Shown: one piece after another, positions 1 to 11,183 of the stretch
Layout: each line of letters starts with the position of its first letter
Numbering within the stretch: position 1 is the stretch's first letter
From: Lysobacterales bacterium
Lineage (GTDB): Bacteria; Pseudomonadota; Gammaproteobacteria; Xanthomonadales; S139-57
DNA: 21,905 nt
Assembly (NCBI GenBank): GCA_026993285.1
Contig: JALWTZ010000222.1
Location: 1 to 21,905, forward strand
Direction of reading: 5' to 3'
Program-made: the position numbers and the translations under genes
The notes under the pieces: model-generated
Databases searched by the model: none
What the model saw: only the letters and a program-made list of their open reading frames with translations
What the model was told of the DNA's origin: nothing

Positions 1-73
1 ATCAGAAACCCAGTGCAGCCTGTTGCGGGCCTTTCGCCGAGTTGCTTCTGAAATCACCCGTACTGGCCCGCAA

Positions 74-97
74 GGCCCTTTTTTCAGAAAAAGGGCC
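74..97. other. Perfect 10-bp stem hairpin
   Basis: Arms GGCCCTTTTT (74-83) and AAAAAGGGCC (88-97) pair perfectly around the 4-base loop TCAG. On either strand the stem is not followed by a T-run, so it is not a canonical intrinsic terminator, although the A/T tract inside the stem resembles one. It may end transcription arriving from the left or belong to a repeat. The hairpin is certain, its role is not. Confidence 0.6.
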
Positions 98-189
98 ACA
101 AAAAACGGCGGCTTTCCGGGCTTGCTTCCGCTGCTTTCCGTCGTGCAGGCCGGGGTCGTGCCGATTCGGCTTCCTGCCTCAACGGCACT

Positions 190-212
190 CAATTCCCCAT
201 CCAGGGGAATTG
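190..212. other. Perfect 9-bp stem hairpin
   Basis: Arms CAATTCCCC (190-198) and GGGGAATTG (204-212) pair perfectly around a 5-base loop, ATCCA. It lies in gene-free sequence and has no adjacent T-run. It could be a protein-binding palindrome or part of a dispersed repeat; nothing else in the sequence assigns a function. Confidence 0.6.
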
Positions 213-348
213 CCCCCGCCCTGCCCGACCCGCAGCGGCGCCCGGAGGCCTGGGGCCGATTCAGTCAATGATACTCTTCAAGCCATGAGCGGCGGTAACG
301 ATGTGTGGCAGAGACAAGACGCCGCGATTCCTTCAGCAACTGGCTCAG

Positions 349-477
349 ATTTTGGGCGAGCGGTTTTTCGTAGATCAAGGCGCGAGGTTCTGCCCGGCCG
401 GGAGCGTACATCAAGTACGTGACCGGGCGGGCATGGTCCTCGCAACGCAGAGATACGGAAAACAAGCCACCCAAAAT
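349..477 (+). repeat. Palindromic repeat element, copy A
   Basis: A 129-bp element that starts ATTTTGGGCG and ends CACCCAAAAT, giving near-perfect terminal inverted repeats. Nested inside are stems 363-372 with 454-463, 382-387 with 438-443, 391-396 with 428-433, CCGG 398-401 with CCGG 423-426, and CGTAC 405-409 with GTACG 415-419 around the loop ATCAA. The unpaired segments GATCAAGG, AACGCAGAGA and ACAAGCC are shared with copies B and C. The stem sequences differ from copy B but stay complementary. No transposase frame lies inside, so it looks like a non-autonomous, MITE- or REP-like element or a structured RNA unit. Confidence 0.85.
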
Positions 478-603
478 TTTGGGCGAGCGGTTTCGTGAAG
501 ATCAAGGCACTGCCGTTGAAGGAGCCGGGAGCATACATCCAGTATGTGACCGGCGAGTGAAACGGCAGTAACGCAGAGATTCGCGAAACAAGCCGCCCAA
601 AAA
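476..603 (+). repeat. Palindromic repeat element, copy B
   Basis: The second copy follows copy A directly in the same orientation and shares the AT at the AAAATTTT junction. Stems are GTTTCGTGAA (490-499) with TTCGCGAAAC (580-589), ACTGCCGTT (509-517) with AACGGCAGT (561-569), CCGG 525-528 with CCGG 550-553, and CATAC (532-536) with GTATG (542-546) around ATCCA. It matches the reverse complement of copy C at every internal position except 562 (A here, G there). Its far end is followed by a second 13-bp terminal unit that reaches the stop codon of the gene at 616. Confidence 0.9.
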
Positions 604-615
604 AGCCGCCCAAAA
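590..615. repeat. Tandem 13-bp duplication of the element end
   Basis: AAGCCGCCCAAAA occurs twice head to tail (590-602 and 603-615). It is the terminal segment of the palindromic element. The second unit carries the junction with the stop codon at 616-618. A similar doubled end may occur at 21888-21905. Confidence 0.9.
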
Positions 616-2820
616 TCAGAAGGTATACCCCAGTTTGACAAACACCGTCTGATCCATCGTCACCCGGTCGGGTACCTCGTCGTCGCTGAAGCCCTGGTCG
701 GAGTAGCCGAGAAAGGCCACGCTCTTGGCGTCGAGCTTGTAGCCGAACAGTAGCTGGTTGGAGAGGCTTTGGTAGTTGCGATCCACGGCATCGGCATAGA
801 GTGCGGGGTTGCGCTGCAGCTTGCGGTACTGGCTGATCAGGCGCAGGTATGCCTTGCTGGTGAATTGCCATTTGGCGCGCAGTTCGCCCAGGTCGAGGCG
901 GTAGAGGCGGCCGCCGCTGACATCCAAATCCTGGCGCAGGTGGCTGAAGTCCACCTTCAGGCCGGTGCCGAGGTTGAGGCTGAAGTAGGGCCGGAATTGG
1001 TTACGGGTGGCCGGGCGGATATGGGTGTAGTCCACATCATCGCCCAATTGCGCTTCCAGCCCCAGTTGCAGGCGGGGGTGCGGGCGGAAGTTGATTTCAC
1101 CTTCCATGAAATCACGGGGGAAGACCTGGCCCTGGTAGACGGTGGTTCTGCGAATGAAGTTCCAGTCCGCCTTGGTTTGCATGGCTCCTTCAAATTCGAA
1201 GCGCAACTGGAAATTGCGTTCCAGCAAGCGGGCATTGTCGGCCCGTTGCATCATCCAGTTGCGGGTGGAGACGCCGAAACGGCTCCACCAGGCCTGGCCG
1301 TCGGGGTTGATCCAGTCGTATCCGCCGCCACCGGCAAAGCGGTCCAGGTTCACCCGGCGCAGAAAGCCCAGATCGGCCCGGTAGCCGGGATCGTTGCGGG
1401 TGATGGCCGTCCAGTAGAACCGGTTGCGGCCACGGTGATTGAAACGAAACTGGTAACGGCCGCCGGAAAGGCGCGGCCCGGTCAGTTCATAGCTGGAGAC
1501 GATGCTATCCGGGTATTCGCTCTGGCTTTCCACCCATTGCAGTTGCAGACGGTCCCTTTCATTGATGTTCCAGCGCAGGTCGGCACCGAGCAGGCCGCTG
1601 TAGTAGTCATTGGCCGAGCGGTAGGTGGTGACCAGGCCCAGGGTCAGGTCCGGCGTGGCTTCATAGCGGTAGCGCCCGGCCACCGCCAGGCTGCCACTGT
1701 CCAGGCTGGCCAGGGAAGAACCTTCCGGATTGGGCACGAAGAAGCTGGTCACGGTATCGTTGCTGGCAAAGAAGCCGTACTGGTGCGGGCCGTTCTTGCC
1801 GGTGAGCTTGATACCGATATCCGGGTCGGCCACGTTGCGGGTGTAGATCAGCTGTGACGGGGCGGCGAAGTAGTCGGCGTTTTCCAGGAAGAAGGGCCGT
1901 TTTTCCGGGAAGAACAGGGCGAAGGTGGTGTTGACGTCCACCTGCACCGAGTCGGCCTCAATCTGGGAGAAATCCGGGTTGAGGGTGGCGTTCAGGGTCA
2001 GGTTGGGGCTGATGCCCCAGTTGATGTCCAGCCCGGCTTCGGCATCCGGCTTGTCGGTTCGCATGGGGCCGTCGGCATTCTCGCGCCCCCGCCGCTGGGC
2101 CACGGTAATGGTGGGCGTCAGTTCCAGATCCAGCCCCTGTTCGATCTCGCGGAAACCGGTGAACTTGGCAAACTGGCAGACCTGGCAATTACGATTGCGG
2201 TCCACCGGCTGGATGGACAGGCGATGCACCTGCGCCCGCGGCAAATAGCGGATGGCTTCCATGCCCCAGGTCAGCGGCTGGCCCTGGGGCCTGGGCATGT
2301 TGATGGAGGAAAACGGAATGGCCATTTCCACCACATAGCCGTCTTCCACCCGCCGGGCGGCACTGTCCCAGAGGGCGTTCCAGGAGGGGTCGTCGGAATT
2401 GCGGCGGGTGTCGTCCAGTGTGGCCTCGGCCTGCACCCCCAGCGGGTTGACGAAAAACTGGTAGGCGCGCCGCTCGTCGTTGAAGGTATCCAGCAGCACG
2501 CCGACAAAATCATCCTCCCAGAACTCGTCGCGGTCATGCAGGTGGGCGACGATGGCTTCCGGGTTCGAGTCATGGGCGTGAAAGGCCAGCAGCAGGCGCT
2601 GGCCGTCTTCGGCCACCCAGAAATCGGTCTTCTCCGGCGCGGGCGTGTTCTCACCGGGGCGGGTCTCGTAGTCCAGTTGCAGGTGCAATGCCTGCTGCCA
2701 CACCGGGTCATCCAGCTGGCCGTCGATGCGTACCTGCTGACGGGTGTGGGGAATCTCCAGCTCGGCCGCCCACAACGGCAGGGCGGCAAGCAACGACAAC
2801 AGTAACCAGGGTGTTTTCAT
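616..2820 (-). CDS. DUF5916-type outer-membrane protein with N-terminal CBM9-like domain
   Basis: The 734-residue product starts with a signal peptide (hydrophobic residues about 5-17, cleavage near AAE). Residues about 20-210 resemble the CBM9-like sugar-binding sandwich found at the start of DUF5916 proteins (IDGQLDDPVW near the start, then FVNPLGVQAEATLDD). The rest is rich in alternating polar and aromatic residues, as in a beta-barrel. It ends KLGYTF, a terminal-phenylalanine signature of proteins inserted by the Bam complex. The gene lies 42 nt downstream of the second RND permease on the same strand and is probably co-transcribed with it. The ribosome site before the ATG is weak (GGAT, 10 nt upstream). 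Its stop codon abuts the repeat element. The function of this family is not established; surface carbohydrate binding or transport is an inference. Confidence 0.8.
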   Translation of the reverse strand: MKTPWLLLSLLAALPLWAAELEIPHTRQQVRIDGQLDDPVWQQALHLQLDYETRPGENTPAPEKTDFWVAEDGQRLLLAFHAHDSNPEAIVAHLHDRDEFWEDDFVGVLLDTFNDERRAYQFFVNPLGVQAEATLDDTRRNSDDPSWNALWDSAARRVEDGYVVEMAIPFSSINMPRPQGQPLTWGMEAIRYLPRAQVHRLSIQPVDRNRNCQVCQFAKFTGFREIEQGLDLELTPTITVAQRRGRENADGPMRTDKPDAEAGLDINWGISPNLTLNATLNPDFSQIEADSVQVDVNTTFALFFPEKRPFFLENADYFAAPSQLIYTRNVADPDIGIKLTGKNGPHQYGFFASNDTVTSFFVPNPEGSSLASLDSGSLAVAGRYRYEATPDLTLGLVTTYRSANDYYSGLLGADLRWNINERDRLQLQWVESQSEYPDSIVSSYELTGPRLSGGRYQFRFNHRGRNRFYWTAITRNDPGYRADLGFLRRVNLDRFAGGGGYDWINPDGQAWWSRFGVSTRNWMMQRADNARLLERNFQLRFEFEGAMQTKADWNFIRRTTVYQGQVFPRDFMEGEINFRPHPRLQLGLEAQLGDDVDYTHIRPATRNQFRPYFSLNLGTGLKVDFSHLRQDLDVSGGRLYRLDLGELRAKWQFTSKAYLRLISQYRKLQRNPALYADAVDRNYQSLSNQLLFGYKLDAKSVAFLGYSDQGFSDDEVPDRVTMDQTVFVKLGYTF

Positions 2821-2862
2821 CAGGCTTCGATCCGGGGTGGATGCAAAATGTGTCCAATTGTA

Positions 2863-5800
2863 TCAGCCCTTCACGCCCCCCGGCTGTGCCAAAGGTCCTC
2901 CCTGCCAGATGCCCTGCCACCAGCCGGCCAGATCATCCAGCAGGGTATACAGCCAGGGCATGAACATCAGCCCCAGCACGGTGGCCACACTCAGGCCGCC
3001 GATGATGGCCCGGGCCATAGGATAGTAGGGCGGACCGTTGCCGCCCACCTGGGTATCACCCAGAGCCAGCGGCAGCAGGCCCAGCACCGTAGTGGCCACG
3101 GTCATCAGGATGGGCCGCAGGCGGTCCACACCACCGGCCAGCACCGCCGCGTTTCTCACCTGCCCCTGCCAGCGCAGCTGGTTGATGTGGTCGATGAGTA
3201 CAATGCCATTGTTCACCACCACGCCGATCAAGATCAGGATGCCGATCATGGCCATCAGCGAGAAGGTGGTGCCGGATAGCCAGAACAACCAGAACACCCC
3301 CAGCACACCGAACAGGATGGAAAAGACCATGGTGACCGGCAACAGCAGGGATTCGAACAGCGCGGCCAGCAGCAGATAGATCAGGGCCACGGCCACCAGC
3401 ATGTTGAACAGCATGGTCTGCTGGGTTTCCCGGTCATCCTGAAAACCGCGCCCCAGGGCCCAGCCATAGCCGTTGGGCAGCTTCATCTGCTTCATCACCT
3501 GCTCGATGGCCTGGCGCACGGCCTTCAAATCCGCGCCTTCTTCCAGCCCCAGGCGCACCCGCAGGGTAGTCTGCCGGTTGCTGCGCCGGATCACCCCCGG
3601 CGAATCCACCACCTGATAGTGGCTGACCGCCCCCAGCGGTACGCGCCCGTCCAGGCGCAGCTGGCGCAGGTCATCCAGGTTGCGGGTCTGCTCTTCCCGA
3701 AAACGCAGCTGGATGGGCACTTCCCCTTCCGGCCCGTGCCATTCGCCCAGTTGCACGCCACGCAGGCCGGCGCCCACCCGCTGGGCGATGTCCTGGCTGC
3801 TCAGGCCAAAGCGCAGGGCCTTCTCCCGCTGGAACAGCAGTTGCACTTCCTTGCTGGGCGGGCCGCTTTCCACCGAGGTGTCCAGCACGCCGGGCACATG
3901 GGCCAGCTGCTGCCGGGCCTGCTCGGCCAGGGCATACAAGGTGCTGGTGGACTCGCCCCGCAGGCGCACCGCCAGCGCGTCCCGCCCGCCCTGGCGACGA
4001 AACTCAAAGCCCGGCCGGCCAATGGACAGCGCCGGCAGACCCTTGAGGATGTCGCGCTTGATCAGCCGCGCCGAGCGTTTGGCCTGCTTGCGTTCCGTCA
4101 GCAGGATGGTGGAGGAAGCCTGGCGTTGGTTGAAATAGCTGTACACCGCCTTGATTTCAAAGCGTTCCTTGTTGGCGTAGAGGTATTGCTCCACCCGCAG
4201 CACCTGAGCCTCCACCACCTCCAGCGGATAGCTGCCGTGCAGGTTGTATTGCAGTTGCAGTTCACGCCCGTCTTCCTCCGGGAACATTTCCATATTCACC
4301 TGTGAAATCGGCCAGGCACTGGCCAGCAGTACCAGAACCAGCAACAGGCCCGCCCGGCTCCGGTATTGCAGGGACCAGGCCATCCAGCGCCGGTACAAGC
4401 CTTGCAGACGGTGAAACAGCGCCCCCTCGCGCACCACGGGCACCCGGCGCATGCGCGCGGTGAGCATGGGGATCACCGTCAGGGAAAGCAGCAGCGACAC
4501 GCCAAGCGCCAGGGTGATGGCCAGGGCCACATGGGAAAGAAACAGGCTGATCTGATCCTCGGCACCGAACATGTTGGGCAGAAAAACAATCATGGAAGTG
4601 AGCGTACCGGCCAGCACCGCCACGCCCACCCGGCCACTGCCCTGCTCTGCTGCCTGAAAGGGGCTGTGCCCGCCCTGCTGGCGCAGGGCAAAAATGCTTT
4701 CGGCCACCACCACGGCATTGTCCACCAGCATGCCCACCGCCAGCATCAGGCCCATCATGGAAAGGATGTTCAAGGAAACGCCAAGAAAATACATGGCCCC
4801 CAGGGTGATGAGCACCGAAACCGGCACCGCCAGTGACACGGTCAGGGTGGTGAGCCAGTCGCGCAGGAAGGCATAGAGCACCAGCAGGGAAAGCAGCGCC
4901 CCCAACAAGCCGGACTGAAGCAGATCCGTCAGCGAAGTCTTGACGCCTTCGGCCTGATTATTGAGAAAAAACAGCTGGATACCCTGCATTTCCGCTGACT
5001 GGCCGATGCGGTCGATTTCTTCCAGCACCCGCCGGCCCACCTCCACCATGTTGGCGCCCGATTCCTTGTAAATCTGCACGCCCACCGCGTAGCGCATGTC
5101 CAGATGACGGCCATAGTCCCGCTCCTTCGGTGCGTAGCGAATATCGGCCACATCCCCCAGACGCAGGCCCTTCTGCCCCAGGGGCCAGTCGCGCAGGCTT
5201 TGCGGATCGGTCCAGCGGTCGTCCACCATCACCTGCCAGCGGGTCTCCCCATCCAGCTGACCGGCGGACAGGTTGAAATTGTGCTGGCGCAGGGTACGCA
5301 ACACCTCCACGGCCTGCAGACCGTGCGCGTCCAGCCGTTCGCGGTCGAGCTGGATGCGGATTTCCATGGGCTCCACGCCCTGCAGCTCCACCCGCGCCAC
5401 ACCTTCCAGCCGCTGCAGCGGGCGGATCAGCCGCCGTTGCAGCAGTTCCCAGGCCTGGCTCAGATCCCGCTGGCTGGAGATGCGCAGGGTCATCACCGGC
5501 GCATCCGAGCTGTTGAAGCGGAAGATCTGGATGCGCTGCACATCATCGGGCAGCAGATGGCGCACCGCGTCGATGCGAGCGCGAGCCTCCAGCGCCTTGG
5601 GGCCGATCTTCTCGCCCCAGTTGAAGCGAATGAAAATCTGTGCCTGGTCGGCCCTGGAATTGGAGTTCATCGAATAGATGCCCTTCAGGGTCGCCAGGGA
5701 TTCCTCCAGCGGGCGGGTGATGGCTTCTTCCACCTGCCGCGGGCTGGAGCCGGGATAGGGCACCTGAATGAACAGAAAGGGCACTTCCACTTCCGGGAAA

Positions 5801-5903
5801 AACTCCAGCGGCAGGCGCTGGGAAGACACCAGCCCCAGCACCAGCAGGGAGACAAAGACCATGCCGGTGGTTACCGGCCGGCGTATGGCCAGGCGGGAGA
5901 GGC

Positions 5904-5907
<4 letters not shown>
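2863..5907 (-). CDS. RND efflux permease, second subunit (AcrB/MdtC-like)
   Basis: The 1014-residue product is an inner-membrane proton-driven pump subunit of the HAE-type RND superfamily. The first membrane segment (about 12-30) follows SRLAIRRPVTTG. A large periplasmic loop runs to about 330, a helix bundle follows, then a second periplasmic loop and a final bundle near 850-1000 (ILILIGVVVNNGIVLID). Membrane segment 4 carries MLVDNAVVV with Asp396, equivalent to the proton-relay Asp407 of AcrB; the next residue is Asn where AcrB has Asp, as in many family members. The start overlaps the stop of the first permease by 4 nt (ATGA), so translation is coupled. Two different permeases in one operon suggest a heterotrimer like MdtBC. 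The substrate cannot be read from the sequence. Confidence 0.93.
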
Positions 5908-9103
<3,196 letters not shown>

Positions 9104-9107
<4 letters not shown>

Positions 9108-10219
9108 TCGCCGGCCTGCCCTGTATCGGTTTTGGCTGCCGCTTCTTCGCCAGTGCTTTCTTCCGGCCCGGCCAGCGGGTCAATAACCTGCACTTTGGCA
9201 CCTTCCTTCAGACTGTGACGGCCCAGGGTTACCAGCCGGTCACCCAGGGCCAGCCCCTCCAGCACTTCCACCCAGCCCTGTTCCCGGTAGCCGGTCCGCA
9301 GCGGCTGCCAGTGCACCTGGTTGTTCTCACCGATACGCCAGGCTCCCGTCTGGCCGTCCCGTTCCACCAGTGCCTGTTCGGGCATGACCATGGCCTGGGC
9401 ATGGGTGTCATAGGGAATGTCCAGCCGCGCGAACATGCCGGGCTTGAGGCGCTGATCACTGTGAACCGCCACCGTCACCGCCACGGTGCCGGAGCTGGCG
9501 TCCACCACCGGGCTGATGCGTACCACTTCCCCGGCAAAACGCACGCCCGGCCAGGCATCCACCGTCAAGGTGGCCGCCAGGCCGGTATCCAGCAGGGCCA
9601 GTTCCCGTTCCGGCACATACACCCGTGCCTGCAGGCTGTTCGGGTCATAGAGGCCAAAGAGTTTCTGCCCCGGATTGACCAGCATGCCCACCCGAGCCTC
9701 CCGGCTGTCCACCACGCCGGCAAAGGGGGCCTGTATCCGGGTGTATTCCAGATTCAGCCGGGCCAGCGCCACCTGGGCCTGCTGAACTTCCAGGTCATAG
9801 ACCAGCCCTTCGTACTGCTGGGCGCTGCCCAGCTTGCGATCATGCAGGCGCTTTTCCCGCTTCAGATTCTGGCGCAGCTTCTCCAGGGTGGCCCGGGCCC
9901 GTTCCAGTTCCAGCTTGTAGCGGGCATCTTCCAGCTCTGCCAGCACCTGGCCGGCATCGACCCGGTCGCCTTCCTCGGCCAGCACGCGCTCGACAATGCC
10001 CCCCACCTGGGCCACCACATCGGTGCGGCGGTCCGCTTCCAGCGTGGCAATGCCCCGATAGCGGGCGCTGATGTCACGCTGTTCCACCTGGGCGGCTTCC
10101 ACCGGAATGGCCGCCGGTTTTTTCTTCTCTTTGCCTGATTCACCTTTTTCGCTGCCGCTGCAGCCGGACAGCAATGCGGCCAATGCCAGGGCCACGATAA
10201 ATGTTTGGTTTGATTTCAT
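9104..10219 (-). CDS. RND membrane-fusion (periplasmic adaptor) lipoprotein
   Basis: The 371-residue product links RND permeases to an outer-membrane exit duct. I start it at the ATG at 10219 because AAGGA stands 8 nt upstream and the first residues form a lipoprotein signal, MKSNQTFIVALALAALLSGC, with the lipobox LSGC and lipidated Cys20. A longer frame to 10336 adds 39 residues that do not look like a signal. Next come a lipoyl-like half (VEAAQVEQRDI, ADRRTDVVAQVGGIV), an alpha-hairpin rich in Lys, Arg, Glu and Leu (RARATLEKLRQNLKREKRL), the second lipoyl half (YTRIQAPFAGVVDSREARVG), and beta-barrel and membrane-proximal parts (LKPGMFARLDIPY). The tail is acidic. It heads the four-gene operon that runs to 616. 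No TolC-like gene is adjacent. Confidence 0.9.
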
Positions 10220-10242
10220 GCAAATGATCCTTGCCGACTTAA

Positions 10243-10261
10243 ACTTATCACAATCATTTTC
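10243..10261 (-). promoter_or_regulatory. Possible Fur-like A/T-rich operator upstream of the pump operon
   Basis: Read on the minus strand, this stretch is GAAAATGATTGTGATAAG. By my alignment it matches about 12 of 19 positions of the Fur consensus built on GATAAT units. It ends 24 nt before the adaptor start codon and could overlap the promoter. The match is partial, and an A/T-rich promoter region could produce it by chance. Confidence 0.2.
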
Positions 10262-10274
10262 AGCTACAGGATGA

Positions 10275-10295
10275 CCCTTTGACAGTGCCAAAGGG
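10275..10295. promoter_or_regulatory. 21-bp palindrome between pump operon and cytochromes
   Basis: Arms CCCTTTG (10275-10281) and CAAAGGG (10289-10295) are perfect inverted repeats with a 7-base centre. The site lies in the 254-nt divergent region, 56 nt upstream of the adaptor start, where an operator for a dimeric regulator would sit. The left arm overlaps TTGACA (10279-10284), a perfect -35 hexamer on the plus strand, but I found no good -10 at the right spacing. No regulator gene is adjacent. Confidence 0.35.
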
Positions 10296-10383
10296 CACGC
10301 GCACAGAACATGACTTCCGGCCTGTACAATGGGCACCCGTCACATGCCTCCGCATTAGTTTATTCTAATATACTGAAAAGACT

Positions 10384-10412
10384 ACGCTTTTCCTCCTTGT
10401 TACGGCTATAAT
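10384..10412 (+). promoter_or_regulatory. Candidate sigma-70 promoter for the cytochrome pair
   Basis: A perfect -10 hexamer, TATAAT (10407-10412), lies 62 nt upstream of the first cytochrome start. The -35 position 17 nt upstream (ACGCTT) is poor, so activity would rest on the -10 or on an activator. This is the best promoter match in the divergent region. Confidence 0.4.
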
Positions 10413-10473
10413 CCTGCGCTGGATAACGGGACCGGTCCAACCGGAAACAACCATGTATATGAGGGGAGCGTTG

Positions 10474-10794
10474 ATGAAACAAGCACTACAATACGCAATT
10501 GTGGCCCTGTTGCTGGGCCTGGGGGGGAGCACCCTGGCTGCGAATATTGAAGCCGGCAAAGCCAAGGGCAATACCTGTCTGGGTTGCCATGGCATCGCCA
10601 ACTATCACAGTACCTACCCCAGCTATCGGGTACCCAAGCTGGCCGGGCAGAATGCGGACTATATCGTGGCTGCGCTCAAAGGCTACAAAAGCGGTGAACG
10701 GCAACATGCCACCATGAGCCCGCAAGCCAAGAGCCTGAGCGAGCAGGACATGCAGGACATTGCCGCCTGGTTCAGCCAGATGGAGGTGAAATAA
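10474..10794 (+). CDS. Monohaem c-type cytochrome, first of a coupled pair
   Basis: The 106-residue product is a periplasmic electron carrier of the cytochrome c class I type, close to c4/c553. I start it at the ATG at 10474 because GAGGGGAG lies 5 nt upstream; an in-frame ATG at 10453 has no such site and adds MYMRGAL in front of the signal. The signal peptide spans about 1-22. The haem is bound by CLGCH (35-39), with Met81 (HATMSP) the likely sixth ligand. The segment PKLAGQNADYIVAALKGYKSG is family-typical and recurs almost unchanged in the next gene. The stop codon overlaps the next start by one base (TAATG). The electron partners are not visible in the window. Confidence 0.9.
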   Translation: MKQALQYAIVALLLGLGGSTLAANIEAGKAKGNTCLGCHGIANYHSTYPSYRVPKLAGQNADYIVAALKGYKSGERQHATMSPQAKSLSEQDMQDIAAWFSQMEVK

Positions 10795-11126
10795 TGAACA
10801 AGCTGATACTGGCCACACTGGCCCTGACGGTTTCCACTGTAGCTTTTGCCGGCAAGCCGGATGCCGCCGCCGGTGGCGCCAAGGCCGAACAGGTTTGCGC
10901 CTCCTGCCATTCCAAGACCGGTGACAAGCCGGTAATGCCCGCCTACCCCAAGCTGGCCGGGCAGTATGCCGACTATCTGGAGAAGGCTCTGCACGACTAC
11001 AAGTCGGGCAAGCGCAAGAACCCCATCATGGCCGGCATGGCCGCGGGCCTGAGTGATGAGGATATCCGCAATGTGGCAGCCTGGTATGCCTCGCAGACCC
11101 CTTCGGTGGGTATTCTGCACAAGTAG
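10794..11126 (+). CDS. Monohaem c-type cytochrome, second of a coupled pair
   Basis: The 110-residue product has a signal peptide cleaved after AFA (about residue 19), a haem site CASCH (35-39), the shared block PKLAGQYADYLEKALHDYKSG, and a candidate Met ligand in NPIMAGM (Met79 or Met82). It is clearly a paralogue of the preceding gene, and its start overlaps that gene's stop by one base, with GGAGG just upstream. Together the two mature proteins match the size and order of the two halves of a dihaem cytochrome c4, so they may work as a two-protein version of it. A strong terminator follows at 11149. Confidence 0.9.
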   Translation: MNKLILATLALTVSTVAFAGKPDAAAGGAKAEQVCASCHSKTGDKPVMPAYPKLAGQYADYLEKALHDYKSGKRKNPIMAGMAAGLSDEDIRNVAAWYASQTPSVGILHK

Positions 11127-11148
11127 GCCACCGGCCATGCACAGGCAC

Positions 11149-11181
11149 AAAACCCCAGCCGATCCGGTTGGGGTTTTTTTT
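11149..11181 (+). terminator. Rho-independent terminator, probably shared by convergent genes
   Basis: A 12-bp stem (AAAACCCCAGCC at 11149-11160 with GGTTGGGGTTTT at 11166-11177, one G-U pair) closes a 5-base loop and is followed by a run of T to 11181. It lies 23 nt after the second cytochrome. The reverse reading also ends in a short T-run, so it may stop nadD transcription coming from the other side. Confidence 0.9.
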
Positions 11182-11183
11182 GG

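Larger units (their letters stand above)
1..348. other. Left intergenic region with no convincing gene
   Basis: I see no gene here that I can support. Short open frames exist (for example 23-271 and 42-422, plus), but their arginine- and proline-rich products match no family I know, no good ribosome binding site precedes them, and the second runs into the repeat at 349. The stretch has two perfect hairpins, listed separately. It could be a further dispersed repeat or the downstream region of a gene that lies left of the window. Confidence 0.5.

Noticed and set aside
349..603. A CRISPR array or a protein-coding tandem repeat
   Set aside because: Only two tandem units exist, they are 128-129 bp long and internally palindromic, and they have no spacers.
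278..871. A 197-codon minus-strand frame through the repeats and the DUF5916 gene end
   Set aside because: It crosses two repeat copies and the end of a real gene in another frame; its similarity to other frames comes only from the repeat.
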